64,000 nt of DNA from Streptomyces sp. B21-083 (GTDB lineage Bacteria > Actinomycetota > Actinomycetes > Streptomycetales > Streptomycetaceae). The translations under genes were made by a program, and so were the position numbers. This document shows positions 33,827 through 41,942 of this stretch, in pieces. The first letter of the stretch is position 1. Each line of letters starts with the position of its first letter. The notes beneath the pieces are model-generated. The model did no database searches. It was not told the origin of the DNA and saw nothing but the letters and a program-made list of their open reading frames with translations. The stretch is from positions 1,674,001 through 1,738,000 of the forward strand of contig NZ_JARUND010000001.1 of NCBI RefSeq assembly GCF_036898825.1, in the 5' to 3' direction.

Positions 33827-35671
33827 TCAGCGCCCGACCGCGTACCCCTGCATCCCGCGCGGATTAGCCGCCGCCGACAGGACGCCCGTCTCCGGGTCCC
33901 GGGCGACCGCGCACAGCCGGCCCTCGGACCAGTCGTCGCCGATCGTCACGCCGTGCCCCCGGCGACGCAGCTCCTCGATCACCCCGTCCGGCATGCGGGC
34001 CTCCACGGTGACGCTGCCCGGGCGCGTGCCGCGCGGGTGGAACGACCCCGGGAAGCTGTCGTTGTGCCAGTTCGGGGCGTCGATCGCGCCCTGGAGGTCC
34101 AGGCCGCCTCGCACTCTGCCACCCAGGGCGACCGCGAGGAAGAAGTGCAGCTGCCACTGGTCCTGCTGGTCCCCGCCGGGCGTACCGAACGCCAGTACCG
34201 GTACCCCGTCGCGCAGTGCGACAGAGGGCGTGAGGGTGGTCCGGGGGCGGCGGCCCGGGGTGAGGGAGTTGGGCAGGCCCTCCTCCAGCCAGGTCATCTG
34301 GAGCCGGGTGCCGAGGGGGAAGCCCAGTTCGGGTACGACGGGGTTGGACTGGAGCCAGCCGCCACTGGGTGTGGCCGCGACCATGTTGCCCCAGCGGTCG
34401 ACGACATCGAGGTGGCAGGTGTCGCCCCGGGTGGAACCGTCGGCGGTGATCTCGGGCTCGCCGGGCACGGGTGAGGTGGAGAGCTTGGCGACGGTCGGCT
34501 CCCCGGCCCCCGGGGCGCCGGTCCCGGGTTCGTCCGTGACCGGCACGCGCGCGCGTGCGCTCAGTCGCGGGGTTCGCCCGCCGGGGCTCCCGGGCCTGAG
34601 CTCGTGCGAGGCCGCGTCCCCGACGAGGCTCCGGCGGGCGGCGTTGTAGGCGTCGGAAAGCAGGTCGTCGAGCGGTACGTCGGCTCCGCCGGACGCGTCC
34701 CCGTACCAGGCCTCCCGGTCCGCCATGGCGAGCTTGCAGCCCTCGATCAGCAGATGGACGTAGTCGGCGGACCCGTACTCGGGCAGCTCGGACAGCTCGG
34801 GCGGGAGCAGCGCGAGTTGCTGGAGGAGGACCGGGCCCTGACTCCAGGGGCCGGCCTTGCAGAGGGTCCAGCCGTGCCAGTCGTAGGTCGCCGGGGCCTC
34901 GTAGGCCGCGGACCACGAGGCGAGGTCGGCGGCTGTCAGGGTGCCGGTGTGGTGCTTGCCGCTGGTGTCGAGGGTGGGCCGCGCGGACTGTCGTACGAGC
35001 GCCTCGGCGATGAAGCCGGTGCGCCACACCTCCCGTGCCGCCTCGATCTGGGCGACGCGGTCCCCCGCCCCGGCGACTTCGGCGAGCAGTCGCTTCCAGG
35101 TGGCGGCCAGGGCGGGATTGCGGAACAGCTCGCCGGGCCGGGGCGACCGGCCGCCGGGCAGGTACACGTCCGCCGACGAGGTCCACTCCGTCTCGAAGAG
35201 TTCTCGTACGGTCTCGACGGTCGCGCCGACGTTCTCCACGGGCGCGTGTCCGTCCTCGGCGTACCCGATGGCGTACGCGAGGACATCGGCGAGCGGCTTG
35301 GTGCCGTGGTCGCGGAGCAGCAGCATCCAGGCGTCGAAGGCACCGGGCACGGCGGCGGCGAGGGGGCCGGTGCCGGGCACGAGGTCGAGCCCCAGTCCCC
35401 GGTAGTGCGTGACCGTGGCCCCGGCCGGCGCGACGCCCTGCCCGCACAGCACCCGCACCTCGCCGCCGGCCGGCGCGACGATGATCGGCACCTCACCGCC
35501 GGGCCCGTTCAGGTGCGGTTCGACGACGTGCAGGACGAAACCCGCGGCCACCGCGGCGTCGTAGGCGTTGCCGCCGCCCTCCAGGACGGCCATCGCCGAC
35601 TGCGAGGCCAGCCAGTGCGTGGAGGACACCATGCCGAAGGTGCCCTGGAGGGTGGGTCGGGTGGTGAACAT
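33827..35671 (-). CDS. Gamma-glutamyltransferase-family protein (cytoplasmic)
   Basis: An Ntn-hydrolase family protein of about 614 residues. The presumed self-cleavage/catalytic threonine lies in STRGDTCHLDVVDRWGNMVA, and the N-terminal part has GGNAYDAAVAAGFVLHVVEPHLNGPGGE. There is no signal peptide, unlike the secreted Ggt at 52197. Acylase or amidohydrolase activity on other gamma-glutamyl or acyl compounds is as likely as glutathione cleavage. ATG 35671 is preferred over GTG 35683 because GAGAGG precedes it. Confidence 0.88.
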   Translation of the reverse strand: MFTTRPTLQGTFGMVSSTHWLASQSAMAVLEGGGNAYDAAVAAGFVLHVVEPHLNGPGGEVPIIVAPAGGEVRVLCGQGVAPAGATVTHYRGLGLDLVPGTGPLAAAVPGAFDAWMLLLRDHGTKPLADVLAYAIGYAEDGHAPVENVGATVETVRELFETEWTSSADVYLPGGRSPRPGELFRNPALAATWKRLLAEVAGAGDRVAQIEAAREVWRTGFIAEALVRQSARPTLDTSGKHHTGTLTAADLASWSAAYEAPATYDWHGWTLCKAGPWSQGPVLLQQLALLPPELSELPEYGSADYVHLLIEGCKLAMADREAWYGDASGGADVPLDDLLSDAYNAARRSLVGDAASHELRPGSPGGRTPRLSARARVPVTDEPGTGAPGAGEPTVAKLSTSPVPGEPEITADGSTRGDTCHLDVVDRWGNMVAATPSGGWLQSNPVVPELGFPLGTRLQMTWLEEGLPNSLTPGRRPRTTLTPSVALRDGVPVLAFGTPGGDQQDQWQLHFFLAVALGGRVRGGLDLQGAIDAPNWHNDSFPGSFHPRGTRPGSVTVEARMPDGVIEELRRRGHGVTIGDDWSEGRLCAVARDPETGVLSAAANPRGMQGYAVGR

Positions 35672-35748
35672 ATGGCCTCTCACCTCGTTGTTCCGGCGCG
35701 TCAGCCGGACCGGTCAGCCTTCAGGACCGGTCCTGGGGAGAATCTGGG

Positions 35749-35937
35749 GAGTACGACCGCTCCGACGACTCCGCCGTCCTGCGCTCCGCCGTCGGCTTCG
35801 GCACGGAGGCCGCTCGCACCGTGCCCGACGCAGAGCCGCAGCGGGCCTCGATCCTCAACGATTATGGCAAGGTCCTGCGCGACCTCTACAAGGAGACCGC
35901 GACCTGCAGCTGCCGCGCCGGTCCGGCGGCGCGCTGC
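35749..35937 (+). pseudogene. Remnant of a TPR (CHAT-associated type) protein
   Basis: One frame reads residues such as TVPDAEPQRASILNDYGKVL followed by RDLYKET, which match the repeat found in large Streptomyces TPR/CHAT proteins. The match stops abruptly and a weak continuation appears in another frame. No start codon or full domain exists, so this is a decayed fragment. The remaining 35938-36185 holds nothing I can support. Confidence 0.55.
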
Positions 35938-36185
35938 GGCCCTCGGTGGCGGGGTCCGCCGCCAACGACCCGTGGCCGAGGCCTTCCACGGCCGCCGCGC
36001 CCTCGGTTTGCCGGCACCCAAGCCCTGCCCCACGCCCACACGGGAGTCTGAGTAGGTTCGGGTACCGGCACGGTGGCTGATGCCCCGTTTCCGGTCCTTC
36101 GTCGGTGTCTCGCTCCGGAGGGACAGTGGACGCGGCGCTGTCTCTTCGAGGGTCCGCGCGTGTGTCCCGGTGAGGGGCCGGCGAC

Positions 36186-36974
36186 TCACATGTTCTCGTC
36201 CGACGAGGAGGAGGCCTCGAGAATGGTTTCGACCTCGGGCGTGGCCCGCCTCGTCCGGCCTGACCGGACGCGCTTCTCATGCTGGGCACCACCGACACGC
36301 CCCTGCGGGTAGTCGTTGAGGAACTCCGGTGCTTCGTGTTGCGGGTCGGCCTGCCGCCGGAGAGCGCTGCGTATGTGCTTGAGCGCTCCCGGCTCGCGAA
36401 CCGCCTCGGCGGTGGCGATTCCCATGAGCGTCGCCGCCGCCCGGCACTGGTCGTCGCTCAGACCCTCGATCTCCTCCGCGCTCAGCTTCCGCTTCTTCAG
36501 CGCCTCGACGAGGGGCAGAAATTGCTCGGCGTCGAGTGCGGGGATCAGACCGGTGAACTGGCTCTCTTCCTCACGGACGTAGCGGCCGTCGGTCCGCTGG
36601 GTTCCCGGATACTGACCCATGTTGGTGGTGACGTACGGAGCCCCGCCGCGCCCGGGTCGCTCGTTGTACGGACCGAACGAGGTTTCGTGCGTGGTGAAGC
36701 TCTCTGCTTGCTGGGCACCGCCGCGTTCGGTGTCGCGCTTGGCCCAGCGTTCCCGCCGGGCGTTGGCCTTGTCGCGATCATCGTCGGTGACCCTCTGCAC
36801 ATACGCTGTGGCGGCAGCGTTCCCAGCCATGCGCTGCACGGCCCGGACGGACGGCTGCGTGACCCGACGGTTCCCCAGGAAGGGCGCCACATTGGTGCTC
36901 TGGGTTGCTGAGGTCCGAGGTGGCAGAGCCTTGTCTTCCCGCTCGCTACGCTCTTTCTTCCGGTCGAAACCCAT
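36186..36974 (-). CDS. Hypothetical protein with contractile-injection-cargo-like motif
   Basis: A hydrophilic 262-residue protein without signal peptide. Near the N terminus, residues 45-61 read AVQRMAGNAAATAYVQR. This is the LQRxAGNAAVxxLLQR-type motif that precedes cargo domains in many actinobacterial proteins associated with extracellular contractile injection systems. A charged, disordered linker follows, then a helical domain (about 143-205, including LVEALKKRKLSAEEIEGLSD and AAATLMGIATAEAV), and a basic/acidic tail ending SSSSDENM. Neither sheath nor tube genes are in the window. A toxin or effector role is inference. Confidence 0.7.
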   Translation of the reverse strand: MGFDRKKERSEREDKALPPRTSATQSTNVAPFLGNRRVTQPSVRAVQRMAGNAAATAYVQRVTDDDRDKANARRERWAKRDTERGGAQQAESFTTHETSFGPYNERPGRGGAPYVTTNMGQYPGTQRTDGRYVREEESQFTGLIPALDAEQFLPLVEALKKRKLSAEEIEGLSDDQCRAAATLMGIATAEAVREPGALKHIRSALRRQADPQHEAPEFLNDYPQGRVGGAQHEKRVRSGRTRRATPEVETILEASSSSDENM

Positions 36975-37103
36975 GACGCTGCCGTTCCTCGTAGTGGAGT
37001 CGGGGCCCGGGCGTAGCCCCCGGCCCCGAGCGTTCCGCCAGTCGCCTTCGACGCTAGGCGTACCGGAGGCGTCCGTACATGTCCATGAGGGCAGTCCTCC
37101 GTC

Positions 37104-37964
37104 TCAAACGGACACACCGGTTCCGGTGGGTCGCCGGCGTCGTCCCGCCGTCAGCACGTGGCCGCTCGCGCCGAGCAGCGTCGGTTCGGACTCGATGCGG
37201 CGGGTCGCGGACATGACGGCCTCGCGGCGCTCCGGGTCGTCCAGCCACTCCTCGACGCCACCCATGAGCCAGGCGACGCCCTCCAGCCCGTACTGACCTT
37301 CCGGGACGAGTCCGGCCTCGCCGAACTCGGCCGGGGCCTCGGCCGGTTCGGCGAGGTAGGCGGTGGTGAACGTGCCGTGGTCCGTGCCGTGCCTGCCGTG
37401 GGTGCTGACGCCGTCGGTACGGGCCCGGTGCGCCGGATCGAAGTAGAGCCCCTGCCTCAGCAGGCCGTGCAGCGCGGTATGGCGGTTGATGGTGGCCGCG
37501 ACGACCAGTCCCCCGGGCCGGACGACCCGCAGCGCCTCCCTCAACGCCCTTACCCGGTCCGGTCGTTCGGGCAGGTGGTAGAGCGGGCCCAGCAGCAGCA
37601 CGACGTCGTACGAGGCGTCGTCCGCGGGCAGCGCGCGGGCGTCCCCCCGCCGGGCCGTGACACCGGGCAGCCGCCCCGCCTGTTCCACGTGCAGCGGCAC
37701 GGGATCGACGAGCTCGACCTCGTACCCGTCCCGCGCCAGCCACCGCGCGTGCACTCCACTGCCCCCGCCGACGTCCAGCACGCGCGCGGGAGCCGAGGGC
37801 AGCAGCCGCCGGAGCACGTCCTGGGTCCGCCACAACTCCAGCCGTCCGGACCCCTGCCGGAGACGGGCGTCCTCCCCGCCGCGCGCGTAGTAGGCGAGGA
37901 TCTCCTCGCGCACGGCGGGGAGTTCGGGAGACGCGTTCTCTGTGACGGCCGATGAGGAAGACAT
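37104..37964 (-). CDS. Class I SAM-dependent methyltransferase
   Basis: The 286-residue enzyme has the SAM-binding glycine loop RVLDVGGGSGVHARWLARDG, the following acidic residue in VELVDPVPLHVEQA, and motif IV/V region YDVVLLLGPLYHLPERPDR. The GPLYHLP form is shared by UbiE/menaquinone-like and small-molecule methyltransferases. The substrate is unknown. It is divergent from the exported protein gene at 38224, with 259 bp between, in which I see only a short AAGCGCTT palindrome (37997-38004). Confidence 0.9.
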   Translation of the reverse strand: MSSSSAVTENASPELPAVREEILAYYARGGEDARLRQGSGRLELWRTQDVLRRLLPSAPARVLDVGGGSGVHARWLARDGYEVELVDPVPLHVEQAGRLPGVTARRGDARALPADDASYDVVLLLGPLYHLPERPDRVRALREALRVVRPGGLVVAATINRHTALHGLLRQGLYFDPAHRARTDGVSTHGRHGTDHGTFTTAYLAEPAEAPAEFGEAGLVPEGQYGLEGVAWLMGGVEEWLDDPERREAVMSATRRIESEPTLLGASGHVLTAGRRRRPTGTGVSV

Positions 37965-38223
37965 ACGGCAAGGCTGCGGACGGGGCCGGAGCAGCGCAAG
38001 CGCTTAACGGCGCACCCACGACCGGTTGACCCACCTCGTCGCTCGTGGGGCTTTTGCCGCGATTGGTGCCATTAGAGGCGAACTGGGCGCTATCGCTGCC
38101 GATTTGCGCATTCCGTCGGACACTACGGGCGACCGGCCGTGAAAGACAGTCATCGCACCGCCACGGAGCGAGTTCTTACTTCCGCCCCACAGACAGGCAT
38201 GTGACACTGGCGTCCCGTCCGGA

Positions 38224-38928
38224 GTGCGGACCCCCCTCCGCACCGTCCCCCACGAGAAGTGCGCCTTGAGCCTTCCCCTGCCGCTCGCACTCACCACCCG
38301 CCTGGCACCGGTCGCCGTGCTCGCCACGGCCGGCTGGGCGCTGTCCTCGGGCCCGCTCGCCCCCGCGCCGGCCGCCGACACCCACGACTCGGCCACCAAG
38401 AGCGCGTCCGCGTCGCCCACCGCGCCCTCGGCCTCGGCGGCGACGAAGACGTTCACCGCCGCGCCCGCGCCCTGCTCGGCCATCACCCCGGGGACGGTCA
38501 AGTCCCTTGTCCCGGGCGCCAAGGCGGCCGGGAAGGAGATCCCGTCCACGGACGCCGAGGCGCGCCGCACCTGCTCCTGGAACGCGCTCAAGGAGTACGA
38601 CTACCGCTGGCTCGACGTGTCGTTCGAGCTGTCCGACACGGACGCGGCGGCGGAGAAGACGTACAAGGAACGTCTGACGGAGAAGAGCGGCGGCGGGGTG
38701 GTTCCCGGGCTCGGTGACGCCGCCTACTCCGTCGTGAACCTCTCCACCGAGGACAAGCAGCAGACCCGTGAGGGTGTGGTCCTGGTCCGCGCGTCGAACG
38801 CGCTGGTGGTGATCACGTACAACGGCAGTGACTTCGAGTCGAAGAAGGCACCCAGCACGGATGTGATCAACAAGGGCGCCATCAAGGCCGCCCGGGACGC
38901 CGTGGCAGCGCTGGAGGGCACCCGGTAG
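38224..38928 (+). CDS. Exported DUF3558-like protein
   Basis: Up to 234 residues with an N-terminal hydrophobic signal segment (about 17-50) and then a Ser/Ala/Thr linker. A compact domain has two cysteines (PCSAITPGTVKSLVPGA and RRTCSWNA), the pattern of DUF3558 proteins. No lipobox is obvious. GTG 38224 is the longest start; TTG 38266 behind GAGAAG is possible and would place the signal at the very N terminus. Function unknown; cell-envelope location expected. Confidence 0.75.
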   Translation: MRTPLRTVPHEKCALSLPLPLALTTRLAPVAVLATAGWALSSGPLAPAPAADTHDSATKSASASPTAPSASAATKTFTAAPAPCSAITPGTVKSLVPGAKAAGKEIPSTDAEARRTCSWNALKEYDYRWLDVSFELSDTDAAAEKTYKERLTEKSGGGVVPGLGDAAYSVVNLSTEDKQQTREGVVLVRASNALVVITYNGSDFESKKAPSTDVINKGAIKAARDAVAALEGTR

Positions 38929-38948
38929 AACCGGCTGCCCTCCAGCGC
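38908..38948. terminator. Bidirectional terminator hairpin
   Basis: GCGCTGGAGGGC (38908-38919) pairs perfectly with GCCCTCCAGCGC (38937-38948). The left arm overlaps the last codons of the DUF3558-like gene, and the whole element lies just past the stop of the convergent permease gene. Confidence 0.8.
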
Positions 38949-38959
38949 ACGTCACGGGG

Positions 38960-40504
38960 TCAGACCTGCGCCTCCTCCCGCGTCCCGGTCCTGCCCTGGC
39001 CGGTCGCCAGCATCAGCACCAGGTAGAGCACCATCGAGGTGCCCAGGCCCACCGCCCAGCCGTAGTCGGCCAGTGAGGACAGGGCCGGGATGGGCCGCCC
39101 GTCGATCAGCGGCGCGAAGTTGGCGCCGCCGACGGCCAGCACACCGCCGACCAGGAACGCGACGACCGCTCGCCAGTTCCAGCCGTTGTCGTACCAGTAC
39201 CGTCCGCCCGCGCGGTACAGGTCGGCGAGGTCGAGCTTGCCGCGGCGCAGGATCCAGTAGTCGGCGATGAGGATGCCGGCGACCGTGCCGAGGAGACCGC
39301 CGACGAGGCCGAGCCAGGTGAAGATGTAGCCCTGCGGGTCGGAGTACAGCTTCCACGGGAAGATCAGGACGCCGAGGACGCAGGTGGCGAGCGCGCCGGC
39401 CCGGAAACTGATCTTCCGGGGCGCGATGTTGGAGAAGTCGAAGGCCGGCGAGACCAGGTTCGCCGCGACGTTCACGGAGAGGGTCGCCACCAGCACGGTG
39501 ACCAGGGCGAACAGCAGTCCGAAGACGTTGTCGGTCTTGGCGGCGAGCTGGACCGGGTCCCAGATGGCCTCGCCGTACACGGCCTGCGAGCCCGAGGTGA
39601 CCATGACGGAGAGGAACGCGAACAATGTCATCGTCGTAGGCAGACCGAGCGCCTGCCCCCACGTCTGGGCCTTCTGGCTCTTGCCGTAGCGGGTGAAGTC
39701 CGGGATGTTCAGGGACAGCGTGGACCAGAAGCCGATCATGCCCATGAGGGCGGGCGCGAAGATCTTCCAGAAGTCCGCGCCGTAGCCGACCTTGGAGGGC
39801 TGGTCGAGCAGCGGACCGAAGCCGCCGGCCTTGCTCGCCATCCACCACAGCATCACGCCGGCGCCGAGGAGCACGAAGGGCGCGGCCCAGTTCTCGAATC
39901 GGCGGATGGTCTCCATACCCCGGTAGATGATGGCGACCTGGATCGCCCAGAAGATGGCGAAGGACAGCCACATCGTCCAGGCGTAGCCGCCGACGTGCGA
40001 GGCGTTCGCCCAGCTGTCACCGATGAGTTTCCCGGCGAGGAAGTAGATCGCCTCGCCGCCGATCCACGTCTGGATGCCGAACCAGCCGCACGCCACCAAC
40101 GCCCGCACCACGGCAGGGAGGTTGGCGCCGCGCACCCCGAAGGAGGCGCGGGCGAAGACGGGGAAGGGGATGCCGTACTTCGGCCCGGCGTGCCCGGTGA
40201 GCAGCATCGGGACCAGCACGATCACGTTCGCCAGGGCGATCGTGAGCACGGCCTGCTTCCAGTCCATGCCCACGGCGATCAGACCCGAAGCGAGGGTCCA
40301 GGAGGCCGTGTTGTGGGCCATGCCCACCCAGAGAGCCGAGAAGTTGTACGTGTTCCAGGTGCGCTTCTCGACCGGAACGGGCAGCAGGTCCTCGTTGGCG
40401 TACGGCCCGCTGGGCACGGGCGCGTCGGGGGAGATCTCCACCCGGCCGTCGGGGAGGGTGAGTTGGGAGGACGGCGGTATGGCCGTAGGAGCGGTGTCCG
40501 TCAT
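38960..40504 (-). CDS. NCS1-family nucleobase permease
   Basis: Predicted importer of uracil, cytosine, hydantoin or allantoin driven by a cation gradient. The 514-residue protein has about twelve hydrophobic helices and NCS1 landmarks: NEDLLPVPVEKRTWNTYNFS at the start of helix 1, GHAGPKYGIPFPVFARASFG, and NPDFTRYG-like SLNIPDFTRYGKS. It is the last gene of the pyrimidine-catabolism block, separated from the oxidoreductase by 278 bp with its own dyad. ATG 40504 lacks a strong ribosome-binding site. Confidence 0.92.
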   Translation of the reverse strand: MTDTAPTAIPPSSQLTLPDGRVEISPDAPVPSGPYANEDLLPVPVEKRTWNTYNFSALWVGMAHNTASWTLASGLIAVGMDWKQAVLTIALANVIVLVPMLLTGHAGPKYGIPFPVFARASFGVRGANLPAVVRALVACGWFGIQTWIGGEAIYFLAGKLIGDSWANASHVGGYAWTMWLSFAIFWAIQVAIIYRGMETIRRFENWAAPFVLLGAGVMLWWMASKAGGFGPLLDQPSKVGYGADFWKIFAPALMGMIGFWSTLSLNIPDFTRYGKSQKAQTWGQALGLPTTMTLFAFLSVMVTSGSQAVYGEAIWDPVQLAAKTDNVFGLLFALVTVLVATLSVNVAANLVSPAFDFSNIAPRKISFRAGALATCVLGVLIFPWKLYSDPQGYIFTWLGLVGGLLGTVAGILIADYWILRRGKLDLADLYRAGGRYWYDNGWNWRAVVAFLVGGVLAVGGANFAPLIDGRPIPALSSLADYGWAVGLGTSMVLYLVLMLATGQGRTGTREEAQV

Positions 40505-40571
40505 GGGCAGGCCAATCAAAGAGGTGGGTCGGGAAAGGCCGTGCGGGTGGCGGCGCGTTGGGGGACGCGCA

Positions 40572-40593
40572 CAGGACACCCGGGGGTGTCCTG
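40572..40593. promoter_or_regulatory. 22-bp dyad upstream of the permease gene
   Basis: CAGGACACCC (40572-40581) and GGGTGTCCTG (40584-40593) form a near-continuous palindrome 67 bp before the permease start. It could be an operator, for example for the PucR protein, or a hairpin in the read-through transcript. Confidence 0.45.
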
Positions 40594-40653
40594 ACCCCCT
40601 CCCCGGCTACCTGAACGCCGGGGAGAGGGAGATGGTGGGGACGCTGCGCTTTC

Positions 40654-40671
40654 CCGGGGGATAACCCCCGG
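40654..40671 (-). terminator. Short hairpin downstream of the F420 oxidoreductase gene
   Basis: CCGGGGG (40654-40660) pairs with CCCCCGG (40665-40671) around ATAA, 111 bp beyond the oxidoreductase stop. It may attenuate transcription into the permease gene. Confidence 0.5.
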
Positions 40672-40782
40672 ACCCCCAGCAGAAAAGCAGGTCGGCTGGG
40701 AGAACCGGCACAGACGTCGCGAGGCAAGTCGGGGTGAAACAGTGGACAGTGGACCGGTGCGCCCGACACGAGCCGGTGTACG

Positions 40783-41802
40783 TCAGGCGTTGACGGCCGG
40801 GATGACCGTCGAGCCGTAGGCGTCGATGACGGCTTCCTGGGCGTCGTGCATGTCGTAGACGGCGAACTGGTCGACGCCGAGCTCACGCAGCTTGTTGAGC
40901 TTCTCGACGTGCATCTCGGGGGTGCCGATGACGCAGAACCGGTCGACGATCTCGTCCGGCACGAACTGGGTGTCGGGGTTGTCGGCCCGTCCGTGGTGGG
41001 AGTAGTCGTAGCCCTCGCGGGCCTTGATGTAGTCGGTGAGTTCCTCGGGTACGGCGGCGGAGTGTTCGCCGTACTTCGACACCAGGTCGGCGACGTGGTT
41101 GCCGACCATCCCGCCGAACCAGCGGCACTGGTCGCGGGCGTGGGCGAGCGCCTCGGGCGAGTCGTCCTCGGTGATGTACGCGGGGGCGGCGACGCAGATC
41201 TTCACCTCGGACGGGTCGCGTCCGGCGGCGACGGCCGCGTCCTTGACCGCCTTGACCATGTACTCGGTCAGATAGAGGTCGGAGAGCTGGAGGATGAACC
41301 CGTCCGCCTCCTCGCCGGTCATCTTGAGCGCCTTGGGGCCGTACGCGGCCATCCAGACGGGGAGTTCGGCGCCCGGCCTCACCCACGGGAACTTGACCAC
41401 CGCACCGCCGAGGTCGGCCTCCTCGCCCCGGCCGAGCGAGCGGATGACCTTCATCGCGCCGCTGATCCGGGCCAGGGTGTTGGGAGTGCGGCCGGCGACA
41501 CGCATCGCGGAGTCGCCGCGGCCGATGCCGCAGACCGTGCGGTTGCCGAACATGTCGTTGAGGGTGGCGAAGGTGGAGGCGGTGACCTCCCAGGTGCGGG
41601 TGCCCGGGTTGGTCACCATCGGGCCGACCGTCAACTTCTCGGTGCTGGAGAGGATCTGACTGTAGATCACGAACGGTTCCTGCCACAGCACGGCGGAGTC
41701 GAAGGTCCAGCCGTACGTGAAGCCGTTGGCCTCGGCGCGCTGCATCAGCTCGATGACACGCGAGGCCGGCGGGTCGGTTTGGAGGACAAGTCCGAAGTCC
41801 AT
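40783..41802 (-). CDS. LLM-class F420-dependent oxidoreductase (TIGR03842-like)
   Basis: Luciferase-like TIM-barrel enzyme of 339 residues expected to use coenzyme F420. Landmarks are the start MDFGLVLQTDPPASRVIELM, the TVGPMVTNPGTRTWEVTAS segment with the cis-peptide/cofactor region, VCGIGRGDSAMRVAGR, and PVWMAAYGPKALKMTGEEADG. An AAGGAGA box precedes the ATG. It lies between permease and dihydropyrimidinase genes. A reduction of the pyrimidine (uracil or thymine) ring by F420H2 would complete the pathway, but that is an inference from context. Confidence 0.9.
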   Translation of the reverse strand: MDFGLVLQTDPPASRVIELMQRAEANGFTYGWTFDSAVLWQEPFVIYSQILSSTEKLTVGPMVTNPGTRTWEVTASTFATLNDMFGNRTVCGIGRGDSAMRVAGRTPNTLARISGAMKVIRSLGRGEEADLGGAVVKFPWVRPGAELPVWMAAYGPKALKMTGEEADGFILQLSDLYLTEYMVKAVKDAAVAAGRDPSEVKICVAAPAYITEDDSPEALAHARDQCRWFGGMVGNHVADLVSKYGEHSAAVPEELTDYIKAREGYDYSHHGRADNPDTQFVPDEIVDRFCVIGTPEMHVEKLNKLRELGVDQFAVYDMHDAQEAVIDAYGSTVIPAVNA

Positions 41803-41942
41803 CGGTCTCCTTGCAAAGATCTGGTAGGTTTCATTCGCCCCATAAAGGGCCGGTTCGGGCTGGACCGCAATCTTCGGATTGGAAGCCCCCTCATCGAGGG
41901 GGCGGAGTCACGGGCGCTGCTCCTAGTTGCTGCGGCGTAACC

